64,000 nt of DNA. Source: Beta vulgaris subsp. vulgaris (lineage: Eukaryota > Streptophyta > Magnoliopsida > Caryophyllales > Amaranthaceae). The notes beneath the pieces were generated by a model. That model was not told the DNA's origin, did not search any database, and saw nothing but the letters and a program-made list of their open reading frames with translations. The translations under genes were made by a program, and so were the position numbers. This document shows positions 22,485 to 33,625 of the stretch, piece by piece (position 1 is the stretch's first letter; every line of letters starts with the position of its first letter). The DNA lies in assembly GCF_026745355.1 (NCBI RefSeq), contig NC_079205.1, forward strand, positions 43,258,349 to 43,322,348, written 5' to 3'.

Positions 22485-25195
22485 ATAGGGAATTGGCCTT
22501 TTCTCCTCTAAGAAGTGAGGTAGGTATAGACGTATAGTTAAGTTTCTTCACCAACTATCATCTCTTTAATATGGCTATTCCAACATCTGAACATCACCCT
22601 TCTTTTTCCCCGCAAAACGAGATTAGGATCACTGTGGTCAACATCCTTAATTACACAAACATCAAACTGACAGAAATTGCAGCTAATCACCAAGTTTTGC
22701 CCTGTCATATTATATATGTAGAAAACAAACAACACCATCACGCTTCTAACGTTCCATGTCTACGTAAATTTGTAAAACAGACCAGTCCTAATTTATGTAA
22801 ACGCAGTTGTACCTGCACCTGCCCCCATCGCCTCATATTCTTATGTCTACCAAATCTGAGCAACTTGCTATAATTACTAATAACCTACTATGCACTGCAA
22901 TAATCAATCCCTATTTAAATGAAAGAAGAATTACAAGATTATAAGCATCACAGCAAATTCTGACCTTCAAATATGCTTACTAAGCACATTAATATAAGCC
23001 TCACTAATCTTTCTTTACTTATATCCTGGATCCTGCTGATAAGATAAAACCAAGCTTGAATATCAACATATATTTCAGCGTAAAAATGGAAAAAGTCACT
23101 ATATTTAATTTCAACTTGCCAAGATAATCGTAAGCACCATTTAACAGACACCCAAAATGTATGTATCTATTAGGAAAGAGCAAAAGAAAGAAATACAAGG
23201 ATCCACAAGAACGGAAGCAGAGGTTTTCAGAGATGAAAGCAAGGACTTTAGAACTAGAAAGTGAGGTCATGGGAATGAACAAACCCAAGCAGCTCCTGAC
23301 AAATGGCACAGATCATACTTAGCCCTAATGATGTCAACATAAACAAAGGGCAAGCATAAGGAGCAACCTTGAGCATAGACATTAATTCATGACTCATGTC
23401 ACTCATCCAACTACTAGAATTTAAAAAAAAAACCCTTTCCTTGTCATAGTGTCATGTAACTGCTGTTGAACCTTACAACAGTTGCCAATTACTACTATAA
23501 TGAAAAATGGCCATATTCATTCCTCTGTAAGTTTGTAGTTTGTACCCCATGTGCTTTAACAAGATAACATTATTTACATATATCAAATATCACGCCTTCA
23601 AACTGACAAACAAGTCCTTCCTACCAAACAATATACTTCATAAAATAACCAAGCTCCACTAGGGGCCGGGTGACAACTTACACAGTTGTTGTATGTCATT
23701 GACTAATGTAGATAAATTCAATTAGCAACCAATAAAGATGAGTGGAACAAGAGTCAGCTTTCAAGTTCCTAAAGCTAAGGTTTAAATAGTTGAGCTTCTT
23801 TGGAGACAATTCACAAGATTACTTCTTCAAACTTCTTCCAATTCAAACAACACTTGCAGAGGTGAACAAATGCATACCATTTCCGCCATACGCCCTCTCA
23901 AGAGTGTTCAAAAGGCCAAACTTATGTTCTTCCTACTTCAGATTTCAATCTATCAATCACATATCTAAGACCAGGAGTACTGAGCTGAGGTGTAACCAGA
24001 TAAGAAGTCAATAAAAGAGTTTTAAATTAAAAGGAAAATATCTCATCTAGTAACTAGCTTTTTAACCCGTGCAATGCACAAGTTCTAAGATACTTGGGAC
24101 TTTTTTCATACTACATATTATGTCGTTATGCAAACATCTATACCTTGTTGAGAAATAGTCTTTATAGTTACCAACTCCCTTTGTGACCTCACACGACTTT
24201 GATAACTTGTTATGATTAGTTTCAAAATTATGAAAAAGAGTTCCAAAAACTGGAAGATAGACAACGAACAGAGTAGGGAAACAATAGAACTATAGAAGTG
24301 TCACATAGCTATTGCAAGCCGCTGATATCCCCTATCACCTAGAGTCTATTTTGGACTCTAACAGGGCACAATAGAAATTTCCATGGAAACTGGTATAATA
24401 AAGCATCTTCATTGTAGTATTTACTTATTTAGAAGGTATTATAGTACCATCTTTGAATTCATAAACTACCATCGGAAGGTTTTATACATAATGGTACTAA
24501 AAAAATGTTCTAAAGGTACTGCAAGAGTTCATGGGTACATATACTAGTACCATAAAGAAAGTTATGTAGTTCCATAGGGAATTTATAATTTTATATAGTA
24601 TTATCATAAGTGAAAAGAGTCCATTTTGGACTCAAACGGATCATGACTCAGGCTTTCTCTAGCTACTACATAATACAGTCAAGGAAAATCTTGAGGTAAA
24701 GGAACACAAATATGTCCCCTAAGAGCCTCATAAGATTATGTGCGGATAAAGCATCTACTTTACTCACCATAACCCATCATAGGTGAGAAGCGAAAACCTC
24801 GAGAACTAGGTTACTAGTGTCATTCTAATGGGAGCTCAAGCTTTTAATTATTTATGAGATAGATCAAGGGAAAACCTAATCGTGTGAGACCGATAACCAA
24901 CTGCAATCCACCTAAAAACAAATCAGCAATACAGAAAGCCAATAATGTATCTGAACATTTCTTTCCCCGCATGCATTAAGACTTAGAAGACATGAATTTT
25001 GTCACTGTAGAGAAACATTTACTCATCTACTCCCTAGAATGTCCTAGATTCACAGTAACCCTCAGGAGCTCTTACGATTTGATTGAAGTACCAGTTCCAA
25101 ATAGAAGGAAAGGAATCAAGGAAGTATACATCCATTCCAGTGCATTCCTCAATCCCTTACCCTTGAAACCATCTATTACACTAGTCCCCCACTAG
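22485..25195. other. 2.7 kb gene-poor spacer
   Basis: No protein-coding gene supported. At 24060-24085 the words TTTTTAACCCGTGCAATGCAC appear, a phrase common near plant transposon ends. At 24341-24362 and 24618-24640 two near-palindromes of the form GAGTCYATTTTGGACTC occur ~280 bp apart and may mark a small MITE. Confidence 0.4.
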
Positions 25196-25435
25196 TTCCC
25201 CATCTGTTGATAAAAAGAGAAAATTGAAACGATTGTTGTTGTAGCAAGAGGGTAGTATGCAGTATGCAGGCAGAATTAGAAGTAATAAGATGGTGAAATA
25301 GCAAAGTAATATAAAGACGAAGAATCCCAATCACCACCAATGGCATATAACGCATAAAGTTGAAGAATAGAGATGGGATGTTGGAAGTTATCCATAAAGT
25401 GATTAGATAAAGGACATTAGCAGTGAAAATTGAAA

Positions 25436-25748
25436 TCATTTCTTATTGCTGGTACCAGTAGCAGAACTGGTTTGGGCGTCAGAGTTCTTCTTAGCCATCT
25501 TCTCTTGCAGTGCCTTGGCGTCCTTGAAGTAAAATTACACATACCACATAGCACGTCAAAAGTGAAACTGCTGCAGAGTATAGAATAAAATGGTATAAAA
25601 TGAAAGCAAAAGAGAAAACCTTTAACCTTTCACGGCGCTGCTCAGGGGTCAAGCCATCATCTTTCTTGGCACCCTTCTTGCCGCGAATCTGAGCTCTTTC
25701 ACGATCCTTTTCTCTCTGGTTACCACGTTCAATCACAACATCACCCAT
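25436..25748 (-). CDS. Small 4F5/SERF-family protein, two exons
   Basis: Exon 1 is 25748-25620 and exon 2 is 25522-25436 on the minus strand, with a 97 bp GT-AG intron in phase 0. The product is 71 residues. Exon 1 contains ERGNQREKDRERAQIRGKK and DDGLTPEQRRERLK; exon 2 gives DAKALQEKMAKKN and a Ser/Thr-rich tail ending SNKK. The RGNQRExDRERA core, charged linker and LTPEQRRER are the signature of the 4F5 family (SERF; small EDRK-rich factor), basic disordered proteins whose animal members promote amyloid aggregation and whose plant role is little known. The intact frame and clean intron suggest a working gene. The N-terminus (MGDVVIE before RGNQ) is longer than usual, so an upstream exon could alter the start. 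Confidence 0.88.
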
Positions 25749-25924
25749 AAAATTAAGGAAAATGAAAAGGAATCCCCCAATTTTACACTTTTAAATTCAC
25801 TCATATTAGAAAAGGATATGAGTCATTCTGGATTTGTGGCAAACAAGAAAACCAGGCAACCTGCACTCAAAAAAAACTATTCAAATTAAAGGGAAAGGCC
25901 AGAAGAGATGAAGATAGACTATAG

Positions 25925-26075
25925 AGGTCTCACTTGATCGGCTGCAAAGGAAGAAGGATTAGTGATTATTGAATATCTCTTCTCTTTCTCCAAAGATTCC
26001 TGCTTTCTTCCTGCTTTAGTGCTTGCTGATTGCTGAATGCTTCTTCCCTCCAATAGTCCAATTATATATTTCCTG
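25925..26075 (-). promoter_or_regulatory. Probable 5' leader and TATA region of the 4F5/SERF-like gene
   Basis: On the minus strand a TATATAATT word lies near 26062-26072, about 320 bp upstream of the ATG. Between them is a leader with a possible splice acceptor (CCTTTGCAG near 25940). This fits a non-coding first exon. Position is inferred only. Confidence 0.35.
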
Positions 26076-26528
26076 ATTTTTCCACCCGTAATTGGGCCTC
26101 TTCCAGGCTACTGGCTAGCGTTACCAGTGATGCGCATAATTCAAATACTTGTATATTCATAAATTGGCCCATTACATATTACATACTCAATAATTGATTA
26201 AAAATAAATTTTGCTAATTTAAGATTTTAACATATTAAATATTGCAATGAACCTCGCAGGACTTTAGTAGATAGAAAATTGTTGAGTTGATTGCTTTTTA
26301 TAAGCATTTCAAAAATCAATTAATCATTTCAGTTCTTGTTAATTTTTAATTATGATAATTAAACTTTCATATTATAGTTGTCTAGCCATTTTTTTTTTTT
26401 AAAAAAACTAATTCCTTTTATCTAATTTGGAATATCCTCAAAACTCAATGTTGCGCGCAAACATTCATAAAGCTAACAAGTGACAACTTTTATTAATACA
26501 ATTATGAATCATAACACAATTTACAACT

Positions 26529-27207
26529 CTAAGGACATTTAGAGGTGCCTTTGCGTGTCTTCCAATTGTCGTAGCACGGACATTCTTCTTTATGGCCATA
26601 CGTTCCGGATGGAACACACAAGCATTTCTTACAACATATGTTGCAATATTTGATACATATATCTTGCGCTGAAGCTAAAGCACATCTTCTTGCACATTCA
26701 TTCGGACATTCTGTGTAATATATTAAGCACATATAATTAGATTTGATACACTTAGTTACGTGTTGGGAAGACGGTATTATATATTGTAAATAAATATATA
26801 TGTACAATACCTCCTATTGGACATGACCCTTCTCCGCCAGCCTAATAATTTAAAATATGAGTATTAGTATTGTGTGTTTTCAATTGATGTCGCCGCAATG
26901 CCTATATGAATCTTTTTGTTTTATGCACTCATACTACATTTAGACTAAATTAAACATGAGAATGATAACAAACATATAATTAGTAGTTATTAAAATAATT
27001 TGAAAGATTAGAGATCTACATAATAAGCAAGAATCAAGATAGCACCTTTTTTTTTTTGACAAAAAGCAAAATACCACCTAATTAGACTTCGGGCCAACTA
27101 CGAGTATATCTCAAAGAAGAGGAACTTACATTTGAGCTTGTGACAAATAAAAGGGCAGTGAGCAAAGCAACGCTCACACAACTCATTGGAAAATTAGCCA
27201 TAGTCAT
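26529..27207 (-). CDS. GASA/snakin gibberellin-regulated cysteine-rich peptide
   Basis: Three minus-strand exons: 27201-27130 (start MANFPMSC; an in-frame ATG at 27207 adds two residues), 26841-26811 and 26710-26529, with GT-AG borders and matching phases. The product is about 94 residues. It has an N-terminal secretion signal (CVSVALLTALLFVTSS), a short linker (GGEGSCPIG), then the GASA domain with its 12-cysteine pattern: ECPNECARRC, then CIKYCNICCKKCLCVPSGT, then CPCY, ending KCP. GASA/snakin peptides are secreted to the apoplast, act in growth and defence, and are often hormone-regulated. One extra Cys sits in the linker, outside the standard twelve. All exons are open, so the gene looks functional. 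Confidence 0.93.
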
Positions 27208-27325
27208 AGTATTTGCTCTTGATTTCAGGATCTAAGCAGTAAGCACCGTATTTTTTTGAGGGGTTATGTAAATGTAAGCCCTGTATTGCACTGTTATTGT
27301 TAATAACAATACACTCTAATTGATT

Positions 27326-27336
27326 TTTTCTTTTAT
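27326..27336 (-). promoter_or_regulatory. Possible TATA box of the GASA gene
   Basis: Minus-strand AATATAAAAG lies about 125 bp upstream of the ATG at 27201. The spacing is plausible for a leader of ~90 bases. Based on motif and position only. Confidence 0.4.
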
Positions 27337-27399
27337 ATTCAGTTACATTTTTCATTACAAGGATGCTCATCTTAGTTGTATGGTTTACATTTGTCAAAA

Positions 27400-27721
27400 T
27401 CTTATTCCTCTTGTCACATAACTAAAACTTTAATTTTTAAACTCTTTAAACTATAGATAAATTGAAAGAAGCAACAACCAATCGATTGAAGACGTGATAT
27501 AGTATCATGATCACATATGATCATGCTAATTAATGTTGCACTTTTATTATTTGTTACCAAAATAGGATTATTCATTCCATACATATTGTTATAATTACCG
27601 TTTATATTTATTAAACAATTTTTTTAAATCATTAAATAAAATATTTGACTTTTTTAAATCATTAAATAATTTCTTTGAATTTTAGACAATCAATCTTTTA
27701 AAATATTAAAGCATTTAAATA

Positions 27722-27760
<39 letters not shown>

Positions 27761-28020
27761 TAAAATATATTTATAAATTTTTAAAAATTATAGGGGATTA
27801 CAAAGGTTTGGGCCAAAAAATTCTGCACCGAAGCCCATTATTTTGTGCAGGGCCTAACGGGCTTTTTGGATTAGACCGAAATTTGACCTTTTTTCCAAAT
27901 CTAGGTTGTTCGTGTCCTAAATTTTGTGCCCAAAAAATCGAATCGGGCCGAAAAGTCGTGCCCAAAACCGTCTTGAGTTAGGCGCGAGCCGCTTAACTTG
28001 ATCACCTTTAACCAAAATTA
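27400..28020. other. AT-rich spacer with (AT)n run and a GGGCC-rich relic
   Basis: 27603-27690 holds a short duplication of TTTTTTAAATCATTAAATAA. 27727-27756 is a pure AT dinucleotide run. 27800-27990 carries GGGCCTAACGGGC and CGAATCGGGCC words that look like an older relative of the hAT element just to the right. No gene seen. Confidence 0.6.
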
Positions 28021-28028
28021 GACTCAAC

Positions 28029-28440
28029 TAGAGGTGGGCACGAGCCGTGCCGGGACCGCCCACGTGCCAAGCCCGCGTGCCTCGTGCCACAACGTGTCGT
28101 GCCAAAACGGGTCAAGAAATGCTCGTGTCGTGTCGGGCTCGTGCCAAATTGTAAATTTAAGGCCCATGCACGACCCGGCCCACATGTCGTGCCGGGTCGG
28201 CTCGTGCTGGGCCATCGTGCCTTATACAAATTTTAAATATTATGAAATTTTAACCAAAATAAGCGTGCCAACTTGTGGGTCGACCCGTCGTGCTCGTGTC
28301 GGGTTCGTGCCAAACTTTTAGAATGTTGTTTATGCATGGCCCACGGGCCACCACTCGTGTCGGCGTGTCGTATCGTGCTCATAGCGGGCTCGTGCTGGGC
28401 CGGGCTCAAATTGTGTCGGCCCGGCCCATGTCCAGCTCTA
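28029..28440. mobile_element. Non-autonomous hAT element, 412 bp, GC-rich
   Basis: The ends are TAGAGGTGGGCACGAGCC and, as reverse complement of the right end, TAGAGCTGGACATGGGCC. An identical 8 bp GACTCAAC flanks both sides (28021-28028 and 28441-28448), the 8 bp duplication expected for hAT elements. The interior alternates CGTGCC and GGCACG words and is far more GC-rich than its surroundings. Open frames in it are by-products of composition. No transposase is present. Confidence 0.88.
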
Positions 28441-28499
28441 GACTCAACTAATAGGTGACTCATGAGTGGTTTTGTCCCACACTCCCACCAACAATAATA

Positions 28500-29303
28500 T
28501 TTGTATTTACTCCATCTTTTTGAAATTGCTACATTTTCTATAAATAAATATCTGTTTTTACTTGTTATATATATTTATTTATTTATTTGATAACCATGAA
28601 TCACAACTAATATGAATATTTCTCTTTATGTTATTTTCCCATAAAAATAATGATTTCCACTATAGTTATTTGGCTCTCCTAAATACTTATTTCGAAGACA
28701 ATAAAGGAAATAATGAAAGATGGGTGATGTGTTATTCCCCTTTCCACCTCGGCCAGGCCCTCTATGCCTCTACTACTACTCCTGATTACATCTTTTATAG
28801 AAAATATTTATTACATTTTTGTCCTTTATATCTTGTTCCATTATTTTTTTGCTCTTTCCGATAATATATTTAATGCTCTTTCTGATAATATTTTTGAAAA
28901 GAAGATGTAGTAAGGGTCATAGTTGGTTCTTGTATTATTTAGGGTTTTGTTTTACATAGGTTTAAGAATAAATATTAAATGCATTAATTTTCTAAGACAA
29001 TACTTACACCAAACCGTTTAATTGTTACTAATTATGTTAACATAGATGATAGATGAGTAACATTATCGTACATGTATCCTAGACATAACTAATTACAAAT
29101 GGAGATGATCCACCAAATGTAGGCTACTGCTAGTAATTTATAGAAGGCAGGCGATGGTATTTTGCAGCTAACACTCCACATAACTATAAGGAGCGTCGCG
29201 ATAATAATATTGGTGCAACAAATAAAGGCTAAAGGTTGGGGAAATATTTTGGGAAAACCTTAAAATAAAGATGGATCTACATGAATAAAGCAGACAAAAG
29301 CAG
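28500..29303. other. Spacer, no gene seen
   Basis: AT-rich sequence without coding signals or clear repeats, between the hAT element and the Harbinger-like element. Confidence 0.5.
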
Positions 29304-29306
29304 TTA

Positions 29307-30318
29307 GAGCATCTACAATGGGGTGGGTTGGTCTTACTTGGTTTTTATGTTTTGTCATTCTCTTTCCTTCCCTCCTTCTTACACCTCACATCTCACTAAA
29401 ACTCCCACCAACTCATCTTTTTTTTCTCATAATGGGTGGGTTAGTCTTACTTGGTTTTTCCATTTCTCTCTCTTACTTTTACCAAACTCCACCATATACT
29501 CTCTCTCTTACTTTTACCAAACCCCACCATATTCAATGTTTAATTTTTTTATATGAAATAGATGATTTAAATTAATAAAAGCTAACTAGATTACAGAAAA
29601 TTATTTTGGAAATTTTGTGGGTGGTTTGGATTATTTTGGGAGTAATTAGGATTATTTGAATCCATAATATTGACTTAGTTTATAGATAAAAATATTTTAT
29701 AGAAGAGGAGTAGGTAGGAGAGAGTAATTAGAAAAAAATATATTAGGAAGAGGTGTGGTAAAATATATGGTAATTTCGGCTCATTTTATAGATAAAAATA
29801 TTTTATAGCCGTTATTGTAATTTTTTTATTATTTTAAGCTAGTTTTTTTTTTATTAACGTTACAAAATTTTGTAACGTTAATAAAATAACAGTTGCATAA
29901 AACTACAGGAAGAAATTAAATCTGCTCACGCGTGGCATCAGCTGATTTGCTGCTTAGTGGGGTCTGACGCGCGTTAGACCCACTGACAGCAAAGCAGCTC
30001 CAATTTCCTTCAATGAACAGTGTTCCACCGCGTGAGAAGATCTGCACCTTTCCTTTATGTAGGTAACCGCGTGGCATCATCTCACGCCTCCCCCATCCTT
30101 CCAACTCAGCGTTTTCTTTTTCTTTTAAAAAAAAATTGGGCCCAGTTTTTTTGCCACTTGTCATCTTCTCCCTCACCCCAAGCACGCCATCCGAGGTGAT
30201 GTTGATCTGGAATTCTAGACCAACCAGCTCCAAGGACCAAGTTCCCCAATGGTAAAACCAATTAAAACTAGTTTCACTATTTGCTAGACCAAGTAAGACT
30301 CAGCCATTGTAGATGCTC
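29307..30318. mobile_element. PIF/Harbinger-like non-autonomous element, 1,012 bp
   Basis: The left end is GAGCATCTACAATGGGGTGG and the right end reverse complements to GAGCATCTACAATGGCTGAG, with similarity continuing into CTTACTTGG. A TTA flanks each side (29304-29306 and 30319-30321), the 3 bp duplication of PIF/Harbinger elements. Part of the left end is repeated inside at about 29431-29460 (AATGGGTGGGTTAGTCTTAC), so a second terminal-like block is nested. No transposase frame is found. The right-hand TTA is the stop codon of the SUMO-like gene. Confidence 0.85.
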
Positions 30319-30656
30319 TTAGGCACCAGCAGCAGCACCACCACCACCACCAACATGGGTGAAGACGTCAAATTCAGCTCCATCCTCTATATCTAGCTGC
30401 ATTCCAAATTATAATTAATTAATCTTATGAAATACATAAAATGACAAGAGAAAAAGAAGAAAGAAAGACATACATCTTGATAGGTGAGTCTAGGATTAAC
30501 ACGATCGCCATTGTAGGTGAAGGCAACTTGGTGATTCAAATTGTGGTGTTAACAGTACGCTTTAAAAGCTTTGCCTATATTTGAACTAGGCAACACTTTG
30601 AAGTACATTTCTTCATTCAACTACATTTATCCATTTAACACTACCATTCATTATTC

Positions 30657-30661
30657 ATTAT
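30657..30661. repeat. ATTAT target duplication, left copy (Athila-type element)
   Basis: ATTAT precedes the TG of the left LTR at 30662 and recurs at 43609-43613 right after the CA of the right LTR. Confidence 0.9.
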
Positions 30662-32093
30662 TGACAGGCTAAAGTCGTATCACCTTATCAAAAGTAATCC
30701 TAAGTCCTCTAACAAATAGTAGTCAGGGAAGTAGGGTCGAATCCACAGAGAAACAGTGTTCTTTTCCTAATTGTCAGTCAAATCTAGAGTATAGGAACGA
30801 GTGTTTTTGAGTAATTATACTAAACTAAACTATGAATATATCAAGAATTATCAATAATAAAAAGTCTAGGGCATAAGTTCACCAATGATCAATACTTCGG
30901 GATGAAATACTAAAATCAACAATTAATAATGCAGTTAAACAGATTGATTCGCTCTCTCAAGTCTAAATTAAGCATAGAACGATATTAACAGGCTCTCGCA
31001 ATTTATTAACACCAATTCTACCCATTGAAACTAACCTTAATATCAAGTTTATACCTCTCGGCGCATAACCTAATATTGCAACACTATAACAATCAAATCT
31101 GGCCAAATTGAATTGAATAGACATAAAAACATTCAATAGGAATCAACATGCATTAATAAAAATCAATACTTTAATTAAACATCCCTTCCTAATTGATCAT
31201 GGATCCCCTTAAACCCTAGAAATAGACTACTCAATCATAATTGGGGAAAACATATTCATAATTAAATAAGCAAACATAAATAATATAAAGGATTGAATAG
31301 GAATAAGAAGAGAAGAGAAATAATACCAATTGTAGAACCAATCTTGCAAAAATCAAAGCTTCTGTTGAAAATTCAATGTAATTGGGGAAAAAGCAAAACT
31401 AGGGTTCTTCAATAATTGAGAGAAAAAGAGTTCTAATCTTTAATGAATTAATGATGGAAAAAAACAAAATAGAAAATAAGATAGGAAATAATAATATTCC
31501 CTTGAGTCTTTATACCTTTCTATTTCCTAAAACAACTAAAAATAGAGTCTAATTCGTCAAAAGATAAAGCCTTATCCGACTAAGAAACCCGGAATAATCC
31601 GCGGCCGCGGATTTTCGGGCTGCAAAACAGCGTCAACTTGCAAAGACCATATCTCCCAAACTAGAAGTTGTATCGGGGCGTGTAATATACCGTTGGAAAG
31701 CTCTTCAAGTCTAGTTTCCAACCCCACTGGAATCACTGAATTCCGATCTCTGGATAATAAGTTATGATAAAAAGAGTGGACATGACTCAATTTCCATACT
31801 TCTTTTAATACGTTTCCGCTATGTTTGAGTTGCAATCCGACTTGAAGATGCCCTTTGGACTTCTCATTTGACTTAGCTCCTTCCTAGATGCTTCTCATGC
31901 TTAAGCTTATCCAATAATACTCCAATTGTGTTCTCAATACCTGAAAACTATCAAAAATACCGAAAACACACAAAAGAGTAATATCTTCACAACTTAAGTA
32001 ACTATATGCAATTAGGGACTAAGAATGCAACTAAATGATCCTAAAATGCAACCTAAATGCATCATGAAATACCTATATTAATATGACTCATCA
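30662..32093 (-). repeat. 3' LTR of the Athila-type element (1,432 bp)
   Basis: Begins TGACAGGCTAAAGTCG and ends CTCATCA on the plus strand, and is nearly identical to 42180-43608. It is the 3' LTR because gag-pol reads on the minus strand. Confidence 0.95.
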
Positions 32094-32108
32094 AACTCCC
32101 CCAAGCTA
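32094..32108 (-). promoter_or_regulatory. Polypurine tract before the 3' LTR
   Basis: On the minus strand AGCTTGGGGGAGTT directly precedes the TG of the 3' LTR at 32093, the place where plus-strand DNA synthesis is primed. Confidence 0.8.
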
Positions 32109-33625
32109 AACTGTTGCTTGTCCTCAAGCAATCAAACAATAGACACGGGAAGAAAATGATAACCTACAATATGGGACTAAAACAGGGTCAAGCACACAAT
32201 CCAAAACACGGGAGATATCAATCCTACATGAACCAAGCATCGAGTATCAATGAAACAAAGCCGCATAGCACGTCATGTGACCAATCAACTTGACAATCTT
32301 ACCACAAACCCTTTCCCCCAAGCTGGACTTAACAACACTTGACAGACCTCACTATAGGTATGTGAACTAATACTCTCTTGTGTTTAGGGTGAAAATCAAT
32401 GACACTCAACGATCTCAACCTATATATATCAACTCAGAATAAGCATTACTCTTTAACTTTGACCTTTTGACTCACTTTCAACACGAAAAATGTAACACAC
32501 AAAGATCAAGAGGACTTTCAAGGGTTGTAATGAGGCTAGGGTTAAGGGTATGGATCATATTTTGGGAAATGTGGTGGAGAAGCCAAGAAGGGGAGCAAAT
32601 ATCAATGTAAAACGGCCTAACAAGGCATTCATCACAACTTCATATAACATCATCATTACCATAATATCACCACAATATCTTTCATGCATAGTAACCCATA
32701 TATAACCTTTTCACTTTTCTTTCAAAACATGTTCACATTCTTTGTTCTTTCATTTCTTTTTCTTCACTCTTTTTCATATTGCCAAAATCTCTTTGCACCA
32801 CATTCAAATTCGATGATAAAGCTCATTAATAACACTTTCCTTCAACATAACCATGCATTAACTACATCCATATATACAGTATGACCAAAACTAACACTTG
32901 CTCCCCCAAGCTAGGCTTGGGACAATAATCAAATGAGGTTAAGGGTTGTAATAGGGTGTAAGTAGCAAGCAAGGGTCAAGAAAGCTCAGCGGGGCTAGAG
33001 ACGGGAAATATGTAAACAAATAGAACTCTGGAGCTAAAATCATGAAATGAACGCCTCAATCATATCAAATAGTGTACACAATCAAGTATCAAGGATGTAC
33101 CAGGTCAAAATCAAGATCAATACATCAACTGAGGAACTAATCACTCATGAAAGAACATAACTGACACAGATTCGTCATTTATTAGGCACAGAAGCTCACA
33201 TGGGTCAATTTTGTCTGCACGGTAAAGTTAAAGCCAGCCAGAGAGATCAAACAGTCTTACCACAGCTAATCAATCGTATCACAATTATGCTATGAAGAAT
33301 CATGAAACCACTGTACAACAAAGCTGTAGAGCTGTAGTAGAGATATCCACAAAATTCTCGAAGGTGTGCCAACAATAGTCCCATAGATGAAAACTATAAT
33401 GAAATGAGCTATCTAAAATGCAACTATGATGCAACTAAGAAAGCAATACATTTTTTTTGGTTACACGTAAAATCCTATTCCTAATGAACAGGCAAAAGCG
33501 TGTAACAACTACAAAGCAATAAAAACTACACTAGAAAGCAGTAAAGGATAGAATATCCCTCCCCCAAGCTAAATACAGCACAGTGTCTCACTGTGCAAAA
33601 AGTAAGGAAAGGGAAAAAGGAAAGC
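32109..33625 (-). other. Non-coding 3' region of the retrotransposon
   Basis: No coding signal. Four copies of the CCCCCAAGCT word (minus strand AGCTTGGGGG) occur at about 32099, 32328, 32903 and 33562, resembling the true polypurine tract at the LTR edge. Confidence 0.6.

Noticed and set aside
24060..24085. Palindromic AACCCGTGCAATGCACAAG as a transposon end
   Set aside because: The phrase is common in plant repeats but alone it fixes neither class nor boundary.
24341..24640. Small foldback MITE bounded by GAGTCYATTTTGGACTC
   Set aside because: The two words are direct and each partly palindromic; no target duplication or longer inverted repeat could be found, so only a note is kept in the spacer entry.
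28008..28463. Several Gly/Arg/His-rich open frames on both strands
   Set aside because: They are by-products of GC-rich words within the 412 bp hAT element.
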